Positions 33,647 to 42,792 are shown, numbered from the stretch's first letter. The stretch: 64,000 nt of DNA from Planctomycetota bacterium (GCA_023417655.1 JAEZFD010000060.1:1-64000), one strand, 5' to 3'. Notes: generated by a model from the letters alone, not told the origin. Numbers and translations are program-made.

Positions 33647-34699
33647 TCACTCGCTACGGATCGCCCAGCGGAGCTTGGCGGACACAGACCGTGGATTCTC
33701 CCGCCGTTCCTGGCCCCCTGCGCGGATGACATTCTCGCTGATGGCCGCATACCAGCCGGCGTGGAGCCCCTGTTTGAAATGAGCTTTGACACGGCGATCT
33801 TCACCGGAATGAAACGTCAGAATCGCGACTCTTCCCCCCGGCTTCAGGCACCAGGGAAGCTGATTAAGAAAGGCATCGAGCACCACGAACTCTTCGTTCA
33901 CGGCAATGCGGATCGCCTGGAAGACACGGCGGACTGTCAACTCGACATCTTCGCGTTCCAGACGCTGCATGAACTCGGCGGTACGAATGGTCTCGGCGAG
34001 TGCCGTTGTCGTCTTCAACGGTGACGACTGGTGCTTTTTGAGAATCAGGTCAGCCAGTCGCCGGGCGTGCGGTTCATCTGCGGCTTCCTTCAGCAGCGCT
34101 GTGAGACTGTCAAGATCCTGAGTGGACAGGAACTCTGAGGCAGGGCGTCCCTTCTCAGGATTCATGCGCATGTCGAGAGGGCCATCCTCTTTGAAGGTGA
34201 AGCCTCGAGCGGGGTTGTCGAGTTGCATCGAGGAGACCCCCAGATCGGCCAGAACAAGATCCACCCCTTCCGGAGCAATCGCAGGCAGATGATGCGCCAG
34301 ACCTGCGAAATTAGATCGAACCGGAATCAGACGGTCTTCGCCGTAACCGGCCTTTCTCAGACGGTCGACAGTTCGAGGCAGCTCAATCGGATCGACATCA
34401 AATCCAATGACACGGCCATCCGGTGCCAATGCCTCAAGCAGTGTTCGCGTGTGGCCGCCATATCCGAGAGTGCAGTCCACGGCCGTCTCCCCGGGCTGCG
34501 GTTTTAACGCGTCCAGGATCTCCTGAACCATGATGGGGCGGTGGCTGCCTGCCGGGGTCTTTCCACTCGCCAGCACTTTGGCGACATCGCCGGCATAGCG
34601 TTCCGGGTGCTGCTCTTTGTAGCGATCTTCAAAGCGACGGGGATTCTTTCCGGAATAACGAGGACGCCGAGGGGGACGCGGAACTTCGGACTCGGCCAT
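33647..34699 (-). CDS. rsmH: 16S rRNA (cytosine-N4)-methyltransferase RsmH
   Basis: A 350-residue SAM-dependent enzyme that methylates the N4 of C1402 in 16S rRNA. The family start HRPIMVQEILDAL is followed by the SAM-binding AVDCTLGYGGHTRTLLEAL, DLVLADLGVSSMQLD, then FKEDGPLDMRM and LKPGGRVAILTFHSGEDR. The ATG at 34699 (MAESEVPRPP) leaves a basic extension of about 55 residues before the conserved core. A longer frame to 34849 would overlap the upstream lipoprotein gene and is rejected. The gene is downstream of a DUF1559/lipoprotein pair, not in a division cluster with ftsL and ftsI. Confidence 0.93.
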   Translation of the reverse strand: MAESEVPRPPRRPRYSGKNPRRFEDRYKEQHPERYAGDVAKVLASGKTPAGSHRPIMVQEILDALKPQPGETAVDCTLGYGGHTRTLLEALAPDGRVIGFDVDPIELPRTVDRLRKAGYGEDRLIPVRSNFAGLAHHLPAIAPEGVDLVLADLGVSSMQLDNPARGFTFKEDGPLDMRMNPEKGRPASEFLSTQDLDSLTALLKEAADEPHARRLADLILKKHQSSPLKTTTALAETIRTAEFMQRLEREDVELTVRRVFQAIRIAVNEEFVVLDAFLNQLPWCLKPGGRVAILTFHSGEDRRVKAHFKQGLHAGWYAAISENVIRAGGQERRENPRSVSAKLRWAIRSE

Positions 34700-34763
34700 G
34701 ACGACAGCTTTCAGAACCGGTCCAGCCGGCGAATGAGAGAAATGCGTTTCTTCATTCGCGGTC

Positions 34764-35231
34764 TTACTTGCTGTTGAGCGAAAATTCAAACCTGTTCGGT
34801 TCTCCCTTGCCCACTTTGACGGTGAGTCCTGACTTTTCAAACTCAGCATATTTCCCCGGCGTGATCAGCTTGGGAGCCGGCAGCGGAGGCATGGTGTCTG
34901 CATTGTAGTTTGCTGGGGGAACCGGAACTTCAAACTTGGAGACGGTGACCAGAAACTCCCCCTCTGTTGCTCCGTCGAAGGTCTCATAAGTCGTCATCTG
35001 GAAGGCCCCCTTTTCATCGGTGATCCCTGCGCAGGCGACACCATCCCCGGCGGGGCGGAATGTTACGGTCGCACCTGCCAGCGGTATACCGTCCAGAGTG
35101 ACGACTCCACCGGCGGGATAGACGGTCTGTCGGGCTTCGACCCATTTGTCCTTGGGTCGGCTCGAATCGCAGGCGGCGAGAGTTCCCAGGAGACAAATCA
35201 CCAACGCCAATCGGGACAGCATTCTTAACAT
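34764..35231 (-). CDS. transthyretin-like lipoprotein paired with DUF1559
   Basis: A 155-residue lipoprotein. The signal peptide ends in the lipobox LAAC (CLLGTLAAC), making the cysteine at residue 21 the lipid site. The mature part is a small beta-sandwich of the carboxypeptidase-regulatory/transthyretin type: YPAGGVVTLDGIPLAGATVT, GITDEKGAFQMTTYE, GEFLVTVSKFEV. It begins 45 nt after the DUF1559 gene on the same strand. A second DUF1559 gene in this window (54070-55059) is followed by a similar lipoprotein, so this is a repeated two-gene module. Confidence 0.75.
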   Translation of the reverse strand: MLRMLSRLALVICLLGTLAACDSSRPKDKWVEARQTVYPAGGVVTLDGIPLAGATVTFRPAGDGVACAGITDEKGAFQMTTYETFDGATEGEFLVTVSKFEVPVPPANYNADTMPPLPAPKLITPGKYAEFEKSGLTVKVGKGEPNRFEFSLNSK

Positions 35232-35276
35232 CAGACCCTCTCCCCGGCATGTTCCGCACGGGCTGGTCAGGAGTTC

Positions 35277-36344
35277 TTAGAATTCGGCAACGGTTTCGCC
35301 GCCTTCTTTCGAGCCGAGACTTCCCCAGACGCCATACGGGCTTGGTCCGATGGAGTTGAACGATGGTCCGGAATGGCTCTGATTGCCTGCATGAATGTTT
35401 TCACTGATAAAACGGACAGAACCGTCTGCCATGACCACCTGACATCCACCGGTATGACGACTGGAGGCGGTGAAGTATCCATCTCCATCGCCGCCTCCCT
35501 GACAGGAGGGGCCATTCGGCGGAATGATTGTATTGATTGCCGTGTATTGAGACCGGCCATCATTCCACCGCATTCCAGTGGTGCGGTCTCGCGTCACTAA
35601 ACTCGTTTGGTTTGTGTAAGTGCCATTCGCGAACGTCGCCCGACAATTAATTGGAGGACCACCAGTGGCCAGTGTCGTTGCTTCCCCTAGTTTTCCGTCA
35701 CCTTGCGCTCGGGTGATTTCGGCCATCATAATGGTGTTTGAACTTCCATCAGTGATGTGAGCGAGGCCGATTCGGGTCTGGTAACCGAAAATGCCTCTTG
35801 TGGTGACTCGGCCGGCATGAGGAAACACCTGGTAGGGAGCCCCTGAAGCAACTTCACGCGAGTCCCCGCTGTTAAATGCATAATTTGTCTGTGAAAAGCC
35901 GTTAAGTCCCGGGGGAGGAATTGGAGGAGGAGTGGATTCGGATGGGCAAACCAAGACTGGCAGCTGGATTTTCCAGAGTGCATAGTTGGCATCCCAGACA
36001 TAAGTCGGGGACTGCCAGATCTTTTGATAGATGGCGGCTTGATCCAGATTCGGAAGAATCGAGACAAAGGCACTCAGACGAGGGCACAGATCATTCGGCG
36101 TGCTTGGAAGGTTCCCTGACCAGTGAGGTCCATGGTGGCGTGGAGGGAACATGTTATACACGTCGTGGTAGTTATGAAGTGCCAGTCCGAACTGCTTCAG
36201 ATTGTTTTTGCACTGAGTCCGTCTCGCCGACTCCCGCGCCTGCTGCACCGCAGGAAGAAGAAGGGCGATGAGGACTGCGATGATCGCAATCACAACCAGC
36301 AGCTCAATCAGAGTGAAGCCGCGCTGAGAAGACCTGTCTCTCAT
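35277..36344 (-). CDS. DUF1559 domain protein with prepilin-type N-terminus
   Basis: A 355-residue protein. The N-terminus MRDRSSQRGFTLIELLVV is a type IV pilin/pseudopilin signal (cleavage after the Gly, methylation of Phe), followed by a hydrophobic helix and REAARRTQ-like SARRTQCKNNLKQFGLAL. The DUF1559 domain follows with FVSILPNLDQAAIY, ITDGSSNTIMMAEI and the C-terminal block GGCQVVMADGSVRFISENI. This family is hugely expanded in planctomycetes and probably forms pseudopilin-like surface or secretion structures. The ATG has AAGGAA 7 nt upstream. A lipoprotein gene follows 45 nt downstream. Confidence 0.93.
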   Translation of the reverse strand: MRDRSSQRGFTLIELLVVIAIIAVLIALLLPAVQQARESARRTQCKNNLKQFGLALHNYHDVYNMFPPRHHGPHWSGNLPSTPNDLCPRLSAFVSILPNLDQAAIYQKIWQSPTYVWDANYALWKIQLPVLVCPSESTPPPIPPPGLNGFSQTNYAFNSGDSREVASGAPYQVFPHAGRVTTRGIFGYQTRIGLAHITDGSSNTIMMAEITRAQGDGKLGEATTLATGGPPINCRATFANGTYTNQTSLVTRDRTTGMRWNDGRSQYTAINTIIPPNGPSCQGGGDGDGYFTASSRHTGGCQVVMADGSVRFISENIHAGNQSHSGPSFNSIGPSPYGVWGSLGSKEGGETVAEF

Positions 36345-36573
36345 TGGCCCGTTCCTTAAGAATGCGCGGAGGCTGGAACTGAGAAAAGTGACTCATTTTC
36401 CATCCTATCGGCGTTTGCCGATCAAAGAAAGAGTCGATTCGAACACCGCCCTCCAGAAAGAGGGACAGGGTGTGCCGGGAGTTTTTGATCCTCCCGCAGT
36501 CAAACGATCATTAAGAGCAGCATGTAAGCGGGGGCCGGTCGGCGCCGTGGCATCTGCTGTGGACTGAAACAGA

Positions 36574-37974
36574 TTATTTCAGATCGTATTCTTTAATCTT
36601 ACGATACAGGGTTCGCTCACCCATCCCGAGCATCTTCGCGGTTTCTTCGCGTCGACCGCCGGTCAGCTCCAATGCACGGGCGATGTAATATTTCTCTACG
36701 TCACTCAATGGGCGGCCGATCAGAATGTCTGTTCCGGCAGCAGCAGGGAATCCCTCGGGCGAATGCCCTGCCAGCATGGCGAGTTCCGTGGGCAGATCAT
36801 CGATGTCGAGCTTTCCGTCCGTATCGAGAGCCAGCATCCCTTCAATGACATTACGCAGCTGACGGATATTCCCCGGCCAGTCAAAGGCGACCAGAACCTG
36901 TCGAGCCGCCCGGGTAAGGCCTTCCACTTCACGTCCGTTGCGTTTGGTCAGCTCTTTCAGGAAGTGCTCGATCAGCAGTGGAATGTCTTCCCGGCGATCT
37001 CTCAAGGGCGGAAGGTAAATCGTGACGACGCTTAACCGGTAAAAGAGATCGCTACGGAACTCCCCAGTCTCCATCATGCTTTTCAGGTCCGCATTCGTTG
37101 CGGCCACCAGTCGCACGTTGATGGACTTTTCATCATTGGACCCGAGTCGCGTGATCTTCCGGTCTTCGAGTACTCGTAGCAACTTGATCTGCGTATCCAT
37201 GGGCATTTCGCCCACTTCATCCAGAAAGAGTGTGCCACCGTTGGCATACTCAAACTTGCCGATTCGCCGGGTCGCTGCGCCTGTGAATGCACCGGCCTCA
37301 TGCCCCCAGAGTTCGCTTTCCAGAATACTTTCCGGCAGCGCAGAGATATTCAAAGGAACGAACGGTTTGTTCTTCCGCGGACTGTTCTGATGCAGGGCAC
37401 GGGCGACAAGTTCTTTGCCGGTGCCGCTCTCGCCGAGGATCAGGACAGTCGTGTCAGTCGGGGCGAGATTCTTCAGCTGTTCGATGACCCGATGCATCGC
37501 CGGGCCATTGCCGATCACGCCTTCGAATCCGAACTTCTCATCGAGGCCGCGGCTCAGGGCCACGTTCTTGCGGATCAACCGGATCCGGCTGGAAGCCTTG
37601 TCAACGGAACTGCGGAGTTCCTGAATGTCCAGTGGTTTCGTCAGGTAAGTATATGCACCTCCCTGCATCGCGGTAACGACGCTGGGAATCGAACTGTGAG
37701 CGGTGAGAACAATGACTTCCGCGTCAGGCAGTTCATCTTTCGCCTTCCGCAGAATTGCCAGTCCGTCGACATCTTCCATCTTCAGATCAGTGATGACGAT
37801 GTCGAAATTCTGGCTTTCGATCTCTTCAACTCCCTTGCTGCCGGAGTTGGCGATCGTGCAATCGCAGCCGAGCGAAGCGAGACTGTCGGCGACGGCCTGT
37901 GCGTGGGGCTCGTCGTCATCCACGATCAGAACGCTGAATGGCACATTGTTAGGATCGGAATGATTGATGGCCAC
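36574..37974 (-). CDS. NtrC-type sigma-54-dependent response regulator
   Basis: A 466-residue transcription activator with three domains. The receiver domain has the acidic pocket VDDDE and the phospho-acceptor Asp in VITDLKM at about residue 63. The AAA+ sigma-54 activation domain has Walker A GESGTGKE (about 181-188), GAFTGA loop (228-233) and GGTLFLDEVGEMP. A Fis-type helix-turn-helix lies at the end (LTGGRREETAKMLGMGERTL). GTG at 37974 is taken as start because GAGGA lies about 5 nt upstream; a TTG at 37986 is next to that element. No histidine kinase gene adjoins it, so it is an orphan regulator. No sigma-54 promoter was identified nearby. Confidence 0.93.
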   Translation of the reverse strand: MAINHSDPNNVPFSVLIVDDDEPHAQAVADSLASLGCDCTIANSGSKGVEEIESQNFDIVITDLKMEDVDGLAILRKAKDELPDAEVIVLTAHSSIPSVVTAMQGGAYTYLTKPLDIQELRSSVDKASSRIRLIRKNVALSRGLDEKFGFEGVIGNGPAMHRVIEQLKNLAPTDTTVLILGESGTGKELVARALHQNSPRKNKPFVPLNISALPESILESELWGHEAGAFTGAATRRIGKFEYANGGTLFLDEVGEMPMDTQIKLLRVLEDRKITRLGSNDEKSINVRLVAATNADLKSMMETGEFRSDLFYRLSVVTIYLPPLRDRREDIPLLIEHFLKELTKRNGREVEGLTRAARQVLVAFDWPGNIRQLRNVIEGMLALDTDGKLDIDDLPTELAMLAGHSPEGFPAAAGTDILIGRPLSDVEKYYIARALELTGGRREETAKMLGMGERTLYRKIKEYDLK

Positions 37975-38310
37975 GCCAGTCCTCAAGTCACGTCAAATGA
38001 AAATGCAGCTTGGCTCATCGCAAGAACCGTGAAAGATCTCACAGGCGCTTCGATTTGAGGCAACTCCCGTATCACGGTGAGCTTGCTGAAACGCAGCCTT
38101 GGCACCGGTTTTACTCGGCAGATCGCCCTGACCGCAAAAATTACAGGTCCGATCGAAAATGTAAAGGCGCCGAAATGGCAGGTTGGTCGATTTCCCGAAA
38201 TCATCGCCGGAAGCAGGTTTTTGCCTTCCCTGCCGCCATTTCTCCATCCTCTTCAAGAGTTGTCAGTCGTAAATCCCACAATTGTTCCGGTGAAGGAAGT
38301 GGCTGAGTTC
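37975..38310. other. 336-bp intergenic region
   Basis: No gene, repeat or clear control element was found between the start of the NtrC-type regulator and the end of the redoxin gene; both are on the minus strand. Confidence 0.4.
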
Positions 38311-39267
38311 TCATCGTGCGGGGCACGCCAGTTCAGAGTAATTTGGACGTTCCGAAGAGGTTTGAAGTCGCTGACCTCTCACAACCCGGCCGTTCTGAAG
38401 AAGAAAGGTTCCCCCGAGGCGGAACCCATTGGCAGCCAGCTTCCCGAGGCCATGCCCTGCAAGGATCGCTTTCAGACCGCGAAGCACCGTCCCCAAGGAG
38501 AACAGGGAGAAGAATGATCCCGACTGCAGTTCAAACGCCCGGTAGAGCTGTTCATTCGGATCAGAAAAGCAGGGGAGATCAGCGACTCCATACCGTTGCA
38601 GAATCGGCTCTATGTCCGCTCGATCGTTCAGTGCAACGAAGGCGATTCGTGTCCCGTGACGTTCGATCTCGGATCGCTGTCTTGAGATGTCGCTCACGGC
38701 CTCACGGCAAAAGGTGCAGCCTGCATGTCGCAGAAAGACCACCAGCAGTGGATTTTGGGAGGACAACTCCTGCAGGGTCTCGCCGTTTTGAGAACGAAAC
38801 GTCTGCAGCGCTTCTTCCAGAGGAATACTCGGACTGGAGCGGACGGCCTGTTCATTCTCGAGTCGGAAGACAGTCCACAGGATCGCGGCGAAAGGAATCC
38901 ACCAGATGATGTCATTTGGAAAGGACAACCATCCCGCCATGGGAGGCGCGGTTCCCATCAGTGCGGCTCCTAAGGCCCCAGTCCCCGCCAGGACCTTAGA
39001 AAGCAGCCCGAGAAAAACAACCAGCCAGTGCCGGACCGGGTTGAAAGCAGCAATTGCATACCCAATACCGAAGATTCCGATGAGGACTCCGATTCCCTGC
39101 CAGAGTGAGGCTCCTTCTGGCGGATAGCCCATCACTCCCAGTGATTGCTGGGGGAAACAAGTCATCCAGGCCCCCCAGCAGATGTTGTAAAGGGCTGCCG
39201 CCAGCAGCGTCACTCTGATCCATCTCGGGCTCAAAATCGGATTTGTTCGCATGGTCAGGTTTTTCAT
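38311..39267 (-). CDS. four-span membrane protein with peroxiredoxin-like (AhpC/TSA) domain
   Basis: About 318 residues. The N-terminal half has about four membrane segments, including WIRVTLLAAALYNICWGAWM and GIGVLIGIFGIGYAIAAF. The C-terminal half is a peroxiredoxin-like domain with a CxxC site in FLRHAGCTFCREAV, then IAFVALNDRADIEPIL and LPCFSDPNEQLYRAF, as in the PRX-like2/SelL group. The two halves may link a membrane redox carrier to a cytoplasmic thiol domain; this is inference. The start is uncertain: in-frame ATGs at 39300, 39267 and 39252 and a GTG at 39306 are all possible, none with a good ribosome-binding site. Confidence 0.75.
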   Translation of the reverse strand: MKNLTMRTNPILSPRWIRVTLLAAALYNICWGAWMTCFPQQSLGVMGYPPEGASLWQGIGVLIGIFGIGYAIAAFNPVRHWLVVFLGLLSKVLAGTGALGAALMGTAPPMAGWLSFPNDIIWWIPFAAILWTVFRLENEQAVRSSPSIPLEEALQTFRSQNGETLQELSSQNPLLVVFLRHAGCTFCREAVSDISRQRSEIERHGTRIAFVALNDRADIEPILQRYGVADLPCFSDPNEQLYRAFELQSGSFFSLFSLGTVLRGLKAILAGHGLGKLAANGFRLGGTFLLQNGRVVRGQRLQTSSERPNYSELACPAR

Positions 39268-39416
39268 CTGCCAAAGTGTCGAGAGGAAATCCCATGCCAT
39301 CGCCACGCGGGAATGGGTTCAGGCTCGTGTCCGAAGCTTGGATTTGTGATCATCTTGCGTGAGCGGGTCATACAATCTGACCCAGCTCGAGCAGGTCAGG
39401 TTCTTGATTCCCTGTG

Positions 39417-39537
39417 GTCACCGGTGACGGTCTCTCACATGCCGTCTATGATAGGCACAGCTGTGAGGAGGTCCCGACCAGCCCTTGTCGTGCAACCTGT
39501 GCCCTGCAAAGTTGCTCTGTAAAAAAGTTGCTCTGCA
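39417..39537 (+). promoter_or_regulatory. candidate regulatory region upstream of the Ser/Thr kinase gene
   Basis: A perfect 12-bp palindrome, GTCACCGGTGAC, lies at 39417-39428. About 80 bp further on, AAAGTTGCTCTG occurs twice with a 17-nt period (39509-39520 and 39526-39537). These stand in the 353-bp gap before the kinase gene. Their role as operators is only inferred from position and symmetry. Confidence 0.3.
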
Positions 39538-39620
39538 AAACAGTGTGAATCGGAGGACTCCCTGTCTCCGATGATCGGGTGACCCGGTTCATCGTCGCAT
39601 GACGAGAGGATGAGGCATGT

Positions 39621-41414
39621 GTGGTTCGTCCTTCCGATGACCGTAACAAGAGTGACGTTGCCATGTCGCCTGAAAAGTCTACCGACGACAATCTGGAAGA
39701 AACAACCAGCATGACGGCGGCGCAGGAACGGACACCTGTACAGTCCCCGCGAAAACCGTCCCCGGGGAAGGACGGAGAAAAGTCTCCGAAGCTCGTCGGC
39801 TTTGTTCAGGGAAGCAATGCCGACTTCTCTCATCTGACGAATGATATTCTCCGGGATCGCCTGCAATTGGCGAGCCTGATCCTGTCGTGCGGTTATACCG
39901 CCTTCCTCGTGAAAGGGATTCTGTTATCCCGTCATGAAACGCACGGGCTCATGGACTGGGTTCTGCTGGGCATGCTCGCTTTCACCGCGAGCGTAACCGG
40001 GATTATCGCCTGGCGCCTCTGTGCGAAGTGTCCTCACGTCCTGAATCATCTCCGCGGAATCGAAGCAACCGTCTTCGGTCTGTCAGGTCTGCTGTTTCTG
40101 ATCGCCGGTTATACCACCCTGATTCATGCCGCGAGCTCCGGCTACATGGTGAATATCAGTCCTCCCTGGCTGGTGCTGATTTTTACGTATGCCTTGTTTA
40201 TTCCGAATTCATGGCAGCGTGCCGCCCGGGTGATCATCATCATGGCGCTGGGCCCCTTGGTGGTGCTTGGAGCCGCATGGATGACATCCCCGCAGGTGGA
40301 AACCCTCATCGAGGACACCACTCAGTACCATCACATTTTCCTCGAAACGATTATGGCAATGACGTTCACGTCCGCCATCGCGATCGGGGGAGTGCGACTC
40401 ATTCGATCACTGCGAACGCAGGCGTACGAAGCTCAGCAGATGGGACAGTACCGGCTGAAACGTCTGCTGGGACGCGGCGGAATGGGAGAGGTCTACCTGG
40501 GCGAGCATGTGATGCTGAAGCGACCCTGCGCGATCAAGATCATTCGCCCGGAGAAAGCAGGGGATCCCAATATCCTCGCCCGGTTTGAGCAGGAGGTGCA
40601 AGCGACCGCACGTCTGACTCACTGGAACACAGTGGAGATTTACGACTACGGGCGAACCGATGACGGAACCTTCTACTACGTCATGGAATACCTGTCGGGG
40701 ATGAGTCTCGATCAGATCGTCGAAATGCACGGCCCGTTGGAAGCTTCCCGGGCATTACACCTCCTCAGCCAGACCTGTGATGCCCTCGCGGAAGCGCATG
40801 CCCATTGCCTGGTGCATCGTGATCTCAAACCGGCCAACATTTTCGCCGCGAAACGGGGCGGAATCTATGATGTCGCGAAGCTGCTCGACTTCGGTCTGGT
40901 GCGGTCTCTGCAGCCGGAAACGGCCCTGCAGTTGACTCAGGAAAGCGTGGTCACTGGGTCTCCGCTGTACATGTCGCCTGAACAGGCTCGGGGAGACGAA
41001 GTTGATCGTCGCAGCGACATCTACGCTCTCGGATGCACATTCTATCTGCTGCTGACAGGCCGCACGCCGTTTGTGGAGCCGACTGCTATCAAACTTCTGC
41101 TGGCTCATGCTCAGCAGGAACCAGAGCCCCCCTCACGTTTCCGCGATGATATTCCGGCTGATGTTGAGGCCATCATCATGAAGTGCCTCGAGAAGTCTGC
41201 TGATCGCCGCTATCAGGACGTGTTGGAGTTGCAGCGGGATCTGAAGGCTTGCAAAGAGTTTGGGGCCTGGGACCGAAGTGCCGCTAAGAACTGGTGGGAA
41301 TCACACGGCTGCCCGAAGAAGCTGGAACTGGATACGTGTATCAGTCAGGGAATTGAAATCGACGAAGCGATGCAGGCGACGAGCGTTTTCAATGCTCAAC
41401 TCGTTAACGCTTAA
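39621..41414 (+). CDS. membrane Ser/Thr protein kinase with six-span N-terminal domain
   Basis: About 597 residues. A polar N-terminus of 75 residues precedes six predicted membrane helices at about 80-102, 111-134, 147-170, 182-197, 201-221 and 238-261. A Hanks-type kinase domain (about 278-550) ends the protein. Kinase motifs are complete: GRGGMGEVYLGE, the ATP-anchoring lysine in CAIKII (306), HRDLKPAN (Asp401), DFGL (423-426) and MSPEQARG. The membrane block in front of the kinase, rather than a single span, suggests a sensor module like that of membrane adenylate cyclases. GTG at 39621 has GAGG 5 nt upstream; the ATG at 39663 is an alternative. A terminator follows the gene. Confidence 0.9.
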   Translation: MVRPSDDRNKSDVAMSPEKSTDDNLEETTSMTAAQERTPVQSPRKPSPGKDGEKSPKLVGFVQGSNADFSHLTNDILRDRLQLASLILSCGYTAFLVKGILLSRHETHGLMDWVLLGMLAFTASVTGIIAWRLCAKCPHVLNHLRGIEATVFGLSGLLFLIAGYTTLIHAASSGYMVNISPPWLVLIFTYALFIPNSWQRAARVIIIMALGPLVVLGAAWMTSPQVETLIEDTTQYHHIFLETIMAMTFTSAIAIGGVRLIRSLRTQAYEAQQMGQYRLKRLLGRGGMGEVYLGEHVMLKRPCAIKIIRPEKAGDPNILARFEQEVQATARLTHWNTVEIYDYGRTDDGTFYYVMEYLSGMSLDQIVEMHGPLEASRALHLLSQTCDALAEAHAHCLVHRDLKPANIFAAKRGGIYDVAKLLDFGLVRSLQPETALQLTQESVVTGSPLYMSPEQARGDEVDRRSDIYALGCTFYLLLTGRTPFVEPTAIKLLLAHAQQEPEPPSRFRDDIPADVEAIIMKCLEKSADRRYQDVLELQRDLKACKEFGAWDRSAAKNWWESHGCPKKLELDTCISQGIEIDEAMQATSVFNAQLVNA

Positions 41415-41428
41415 CGGAAAGCAACTGA

Positions 41429-41467
41429 GGGAAACGCCTGAGAGGTGCCTCCCGTTTCCCCGTTTGT
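41429..41467 (+). terminator. probable intrinsic terminator of the kinase gene
   Basis: GGGAAACG (41429-41436) pairs with CGTTTCCC (41453-41460); the loop can fold further. A T-containing tail (CGTTTGTT) follows, about 15 nt past the stop. Confidence 0.65.
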
Positions 41468-41569
41468 TATTGGAGTTCCATGCCGTTCCTGAGGGACGGC
41501 CAGCGGCGGGCAGGTGCCGTCAGTTCCGAAGGTCTCGTCGAGCCAATCGATTCAGAGAAAGGATGTGAG

Positions 41570-42148
41570 ATGTCGAAATCCATTCTGGTCATCGCTGGGG
41601 ACTACGTTGAAGACTATGAACTGATGGTCCCGGTTCAAGCCCTGCAGATGCTGGGCCTGCAGGTCGATGTTGTCTGTCCTCACAAAAAGGCAGGCGACAA
41701 GATTCGAACCGCCATCCACGATTTCGAAGGGGACCAGACCTATTCCGAAAAGCCGGGGCACAATTTTCAGCTGAATTCCACATTCGCTAACGTTAAACCG
41801 GAGAAGTATGACGCCTTGCTGGTGCCAGGGGGACGATCCCCTGAGTATCTGCGGTTGAATGCCGAAGTGCTCGACATCGTTCGGCATTTCAGCGAAGCCG
41901 GAAAGCCGATTGCCGCGATCTGTCACGGACTACAGCTCCTCGCTGCGGCTGACGTTCTCAAAGGCCGATCCTGTACCGCTTATCCTGCGTGCGGTCCGGA
42001 AGTGACTCTCGCCGGCGGCAAATTTGTTTCTATCGACGCCACTGAAGTTCATGTAGACGGCAACCTCGTGACTTCCCCCGCATGGCCCGGGCATCCCAAA
42101 TGGCTGGCGGCATTCATCAAAGTCCTCGGCATCAAGATTTCAGTCTGA
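41570..42148 (+). CDS. DJ-1/PfpI family protein
   Basis: A 192-residue cytoplasmic protein of the DJ-1/PfpI superfamily. The family glutamate lies in GDYVEDYELM. The nucleophile elbow is AAICHGLQLL with Cys118 followed by His119, as in YhbO/PfpI-type members. Also present are YDALLVPGGRSPEYLR and GPEVTLAGGKFV. Members act as deglycases, glyoxalases or stress chaperones, but the precise activity here is unknown. The ATG at 41570 is chosen because AAGGA lies about 7 nt upstream and homology begins there; an open frame extends back to 41480. Confidence 0.9.
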   Translation: MSKSILVIAGDYVEDYELMVPVQALQMLGLQVDVVCPHKKAGDKIRTAIHDFEGDQTYSEKPGHNFQLNSTFANVKPEKYDALLVPGGRSPEYLRLNAEVLDIVRHFSEAGKPIAAICHGLQLLAAADVLKGRSCTAYPACGPEVTLAGGKFVSIDATEVHVDGNLVTSPAWPGHPKWLAAFIKVLGIKISV

Positions 42149-42309
42149 GCCGACTGGGAGAGCGGGTAAGCTATGAGAGATAGGAAACCGTCTCCGCCTG
42201 CCTTGTCTGTCCGCCTCTGAAAGGTCAGTCTGGAAGAAGTTTCTCAAGCACTGGATTTCAGGAATCTTCATTTAGGCTTGTGACTGCGAAATTCAACCGA
42301 GAGCTTTAA

Positions 42310-42792
42310 ATGGCTGCAAGAACAGGAACAGGCTGGATTCAGGCGGGAGCGATCCTTGCAGGGCTGTCAGTCGTGCTCGGAGCGTTTGCCGCACATGGGC
42401 TCGAGAAACCGCTGATGTCGCTGTACGCCGGACAGACCCATGAGGTGTTGGGAGTGACGATTCCCAGTGCCCAGAAGTACCTTGGAGACTTCAGGACTGC
42501 CGCCGAATATCAGATGACTCATTCTCTCGGGATGATTGCCGTAGGGCTGCTGCTGCAAACCCGGCGATCAAAATGCGCACACGTGGCCGGGATCTGCTTT
42601 CTGATTGGAATCCTGCTCTTTTCAGGAAGCCTGTATACGCTCGTTTTGACAGGGACACGGTGGCTTGGAGCGATCACGCCGTTCGGAGGCGTCACGTTCC
42701 TGATTGGTTGGGGGGCTCTCTGTCTGGCGGCCACAGGGGCCTCCGGGCGAGACGTGCGCCATGAAGATCGGCGCGAAGAGGCTGTTTCCTGA
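42310..42792 (+). CDS. DUF423 family membrane protein (YgdD-like)
   Basis: A 160-residue protein with four membrane helices. The family pattern begins with GAILAGLSVVLGAFAAHGL, continues with AEYQMTHSLGMIAVGLLL and FLIGILLFSGSLYTLVLTG, and closes with ITPFGGVTFLIGWGALCL. Bacterial DUF423 proteins (YgdD, YwdK) sit in the inner membrane; their function is unknown. A Pro/Arg/Glu-rich tail of about 20 residues is added at the end. Confidence 0.9.
   Translation: MAARTGTGWIQAGAILAGLSVVLGAFAAHGLEKPLMSLYAGQTHEVLGVTIPSAQKYLGDFRTAAEYQMTHSLGMIAVGLLLQTRRSKCAHVAGICFLIGILLFSGSLYTLVLTGTRWLGAITPFGGVTFLIGWGALCLAATGASGRDVRHEDRREEAVS

Noticed and set aside
33647..34849. Longer RsmH start at 34849
   Set aside because: It would run through the end of the upstream lipoprotein gene; family homology begins well after the ATG at 34699.
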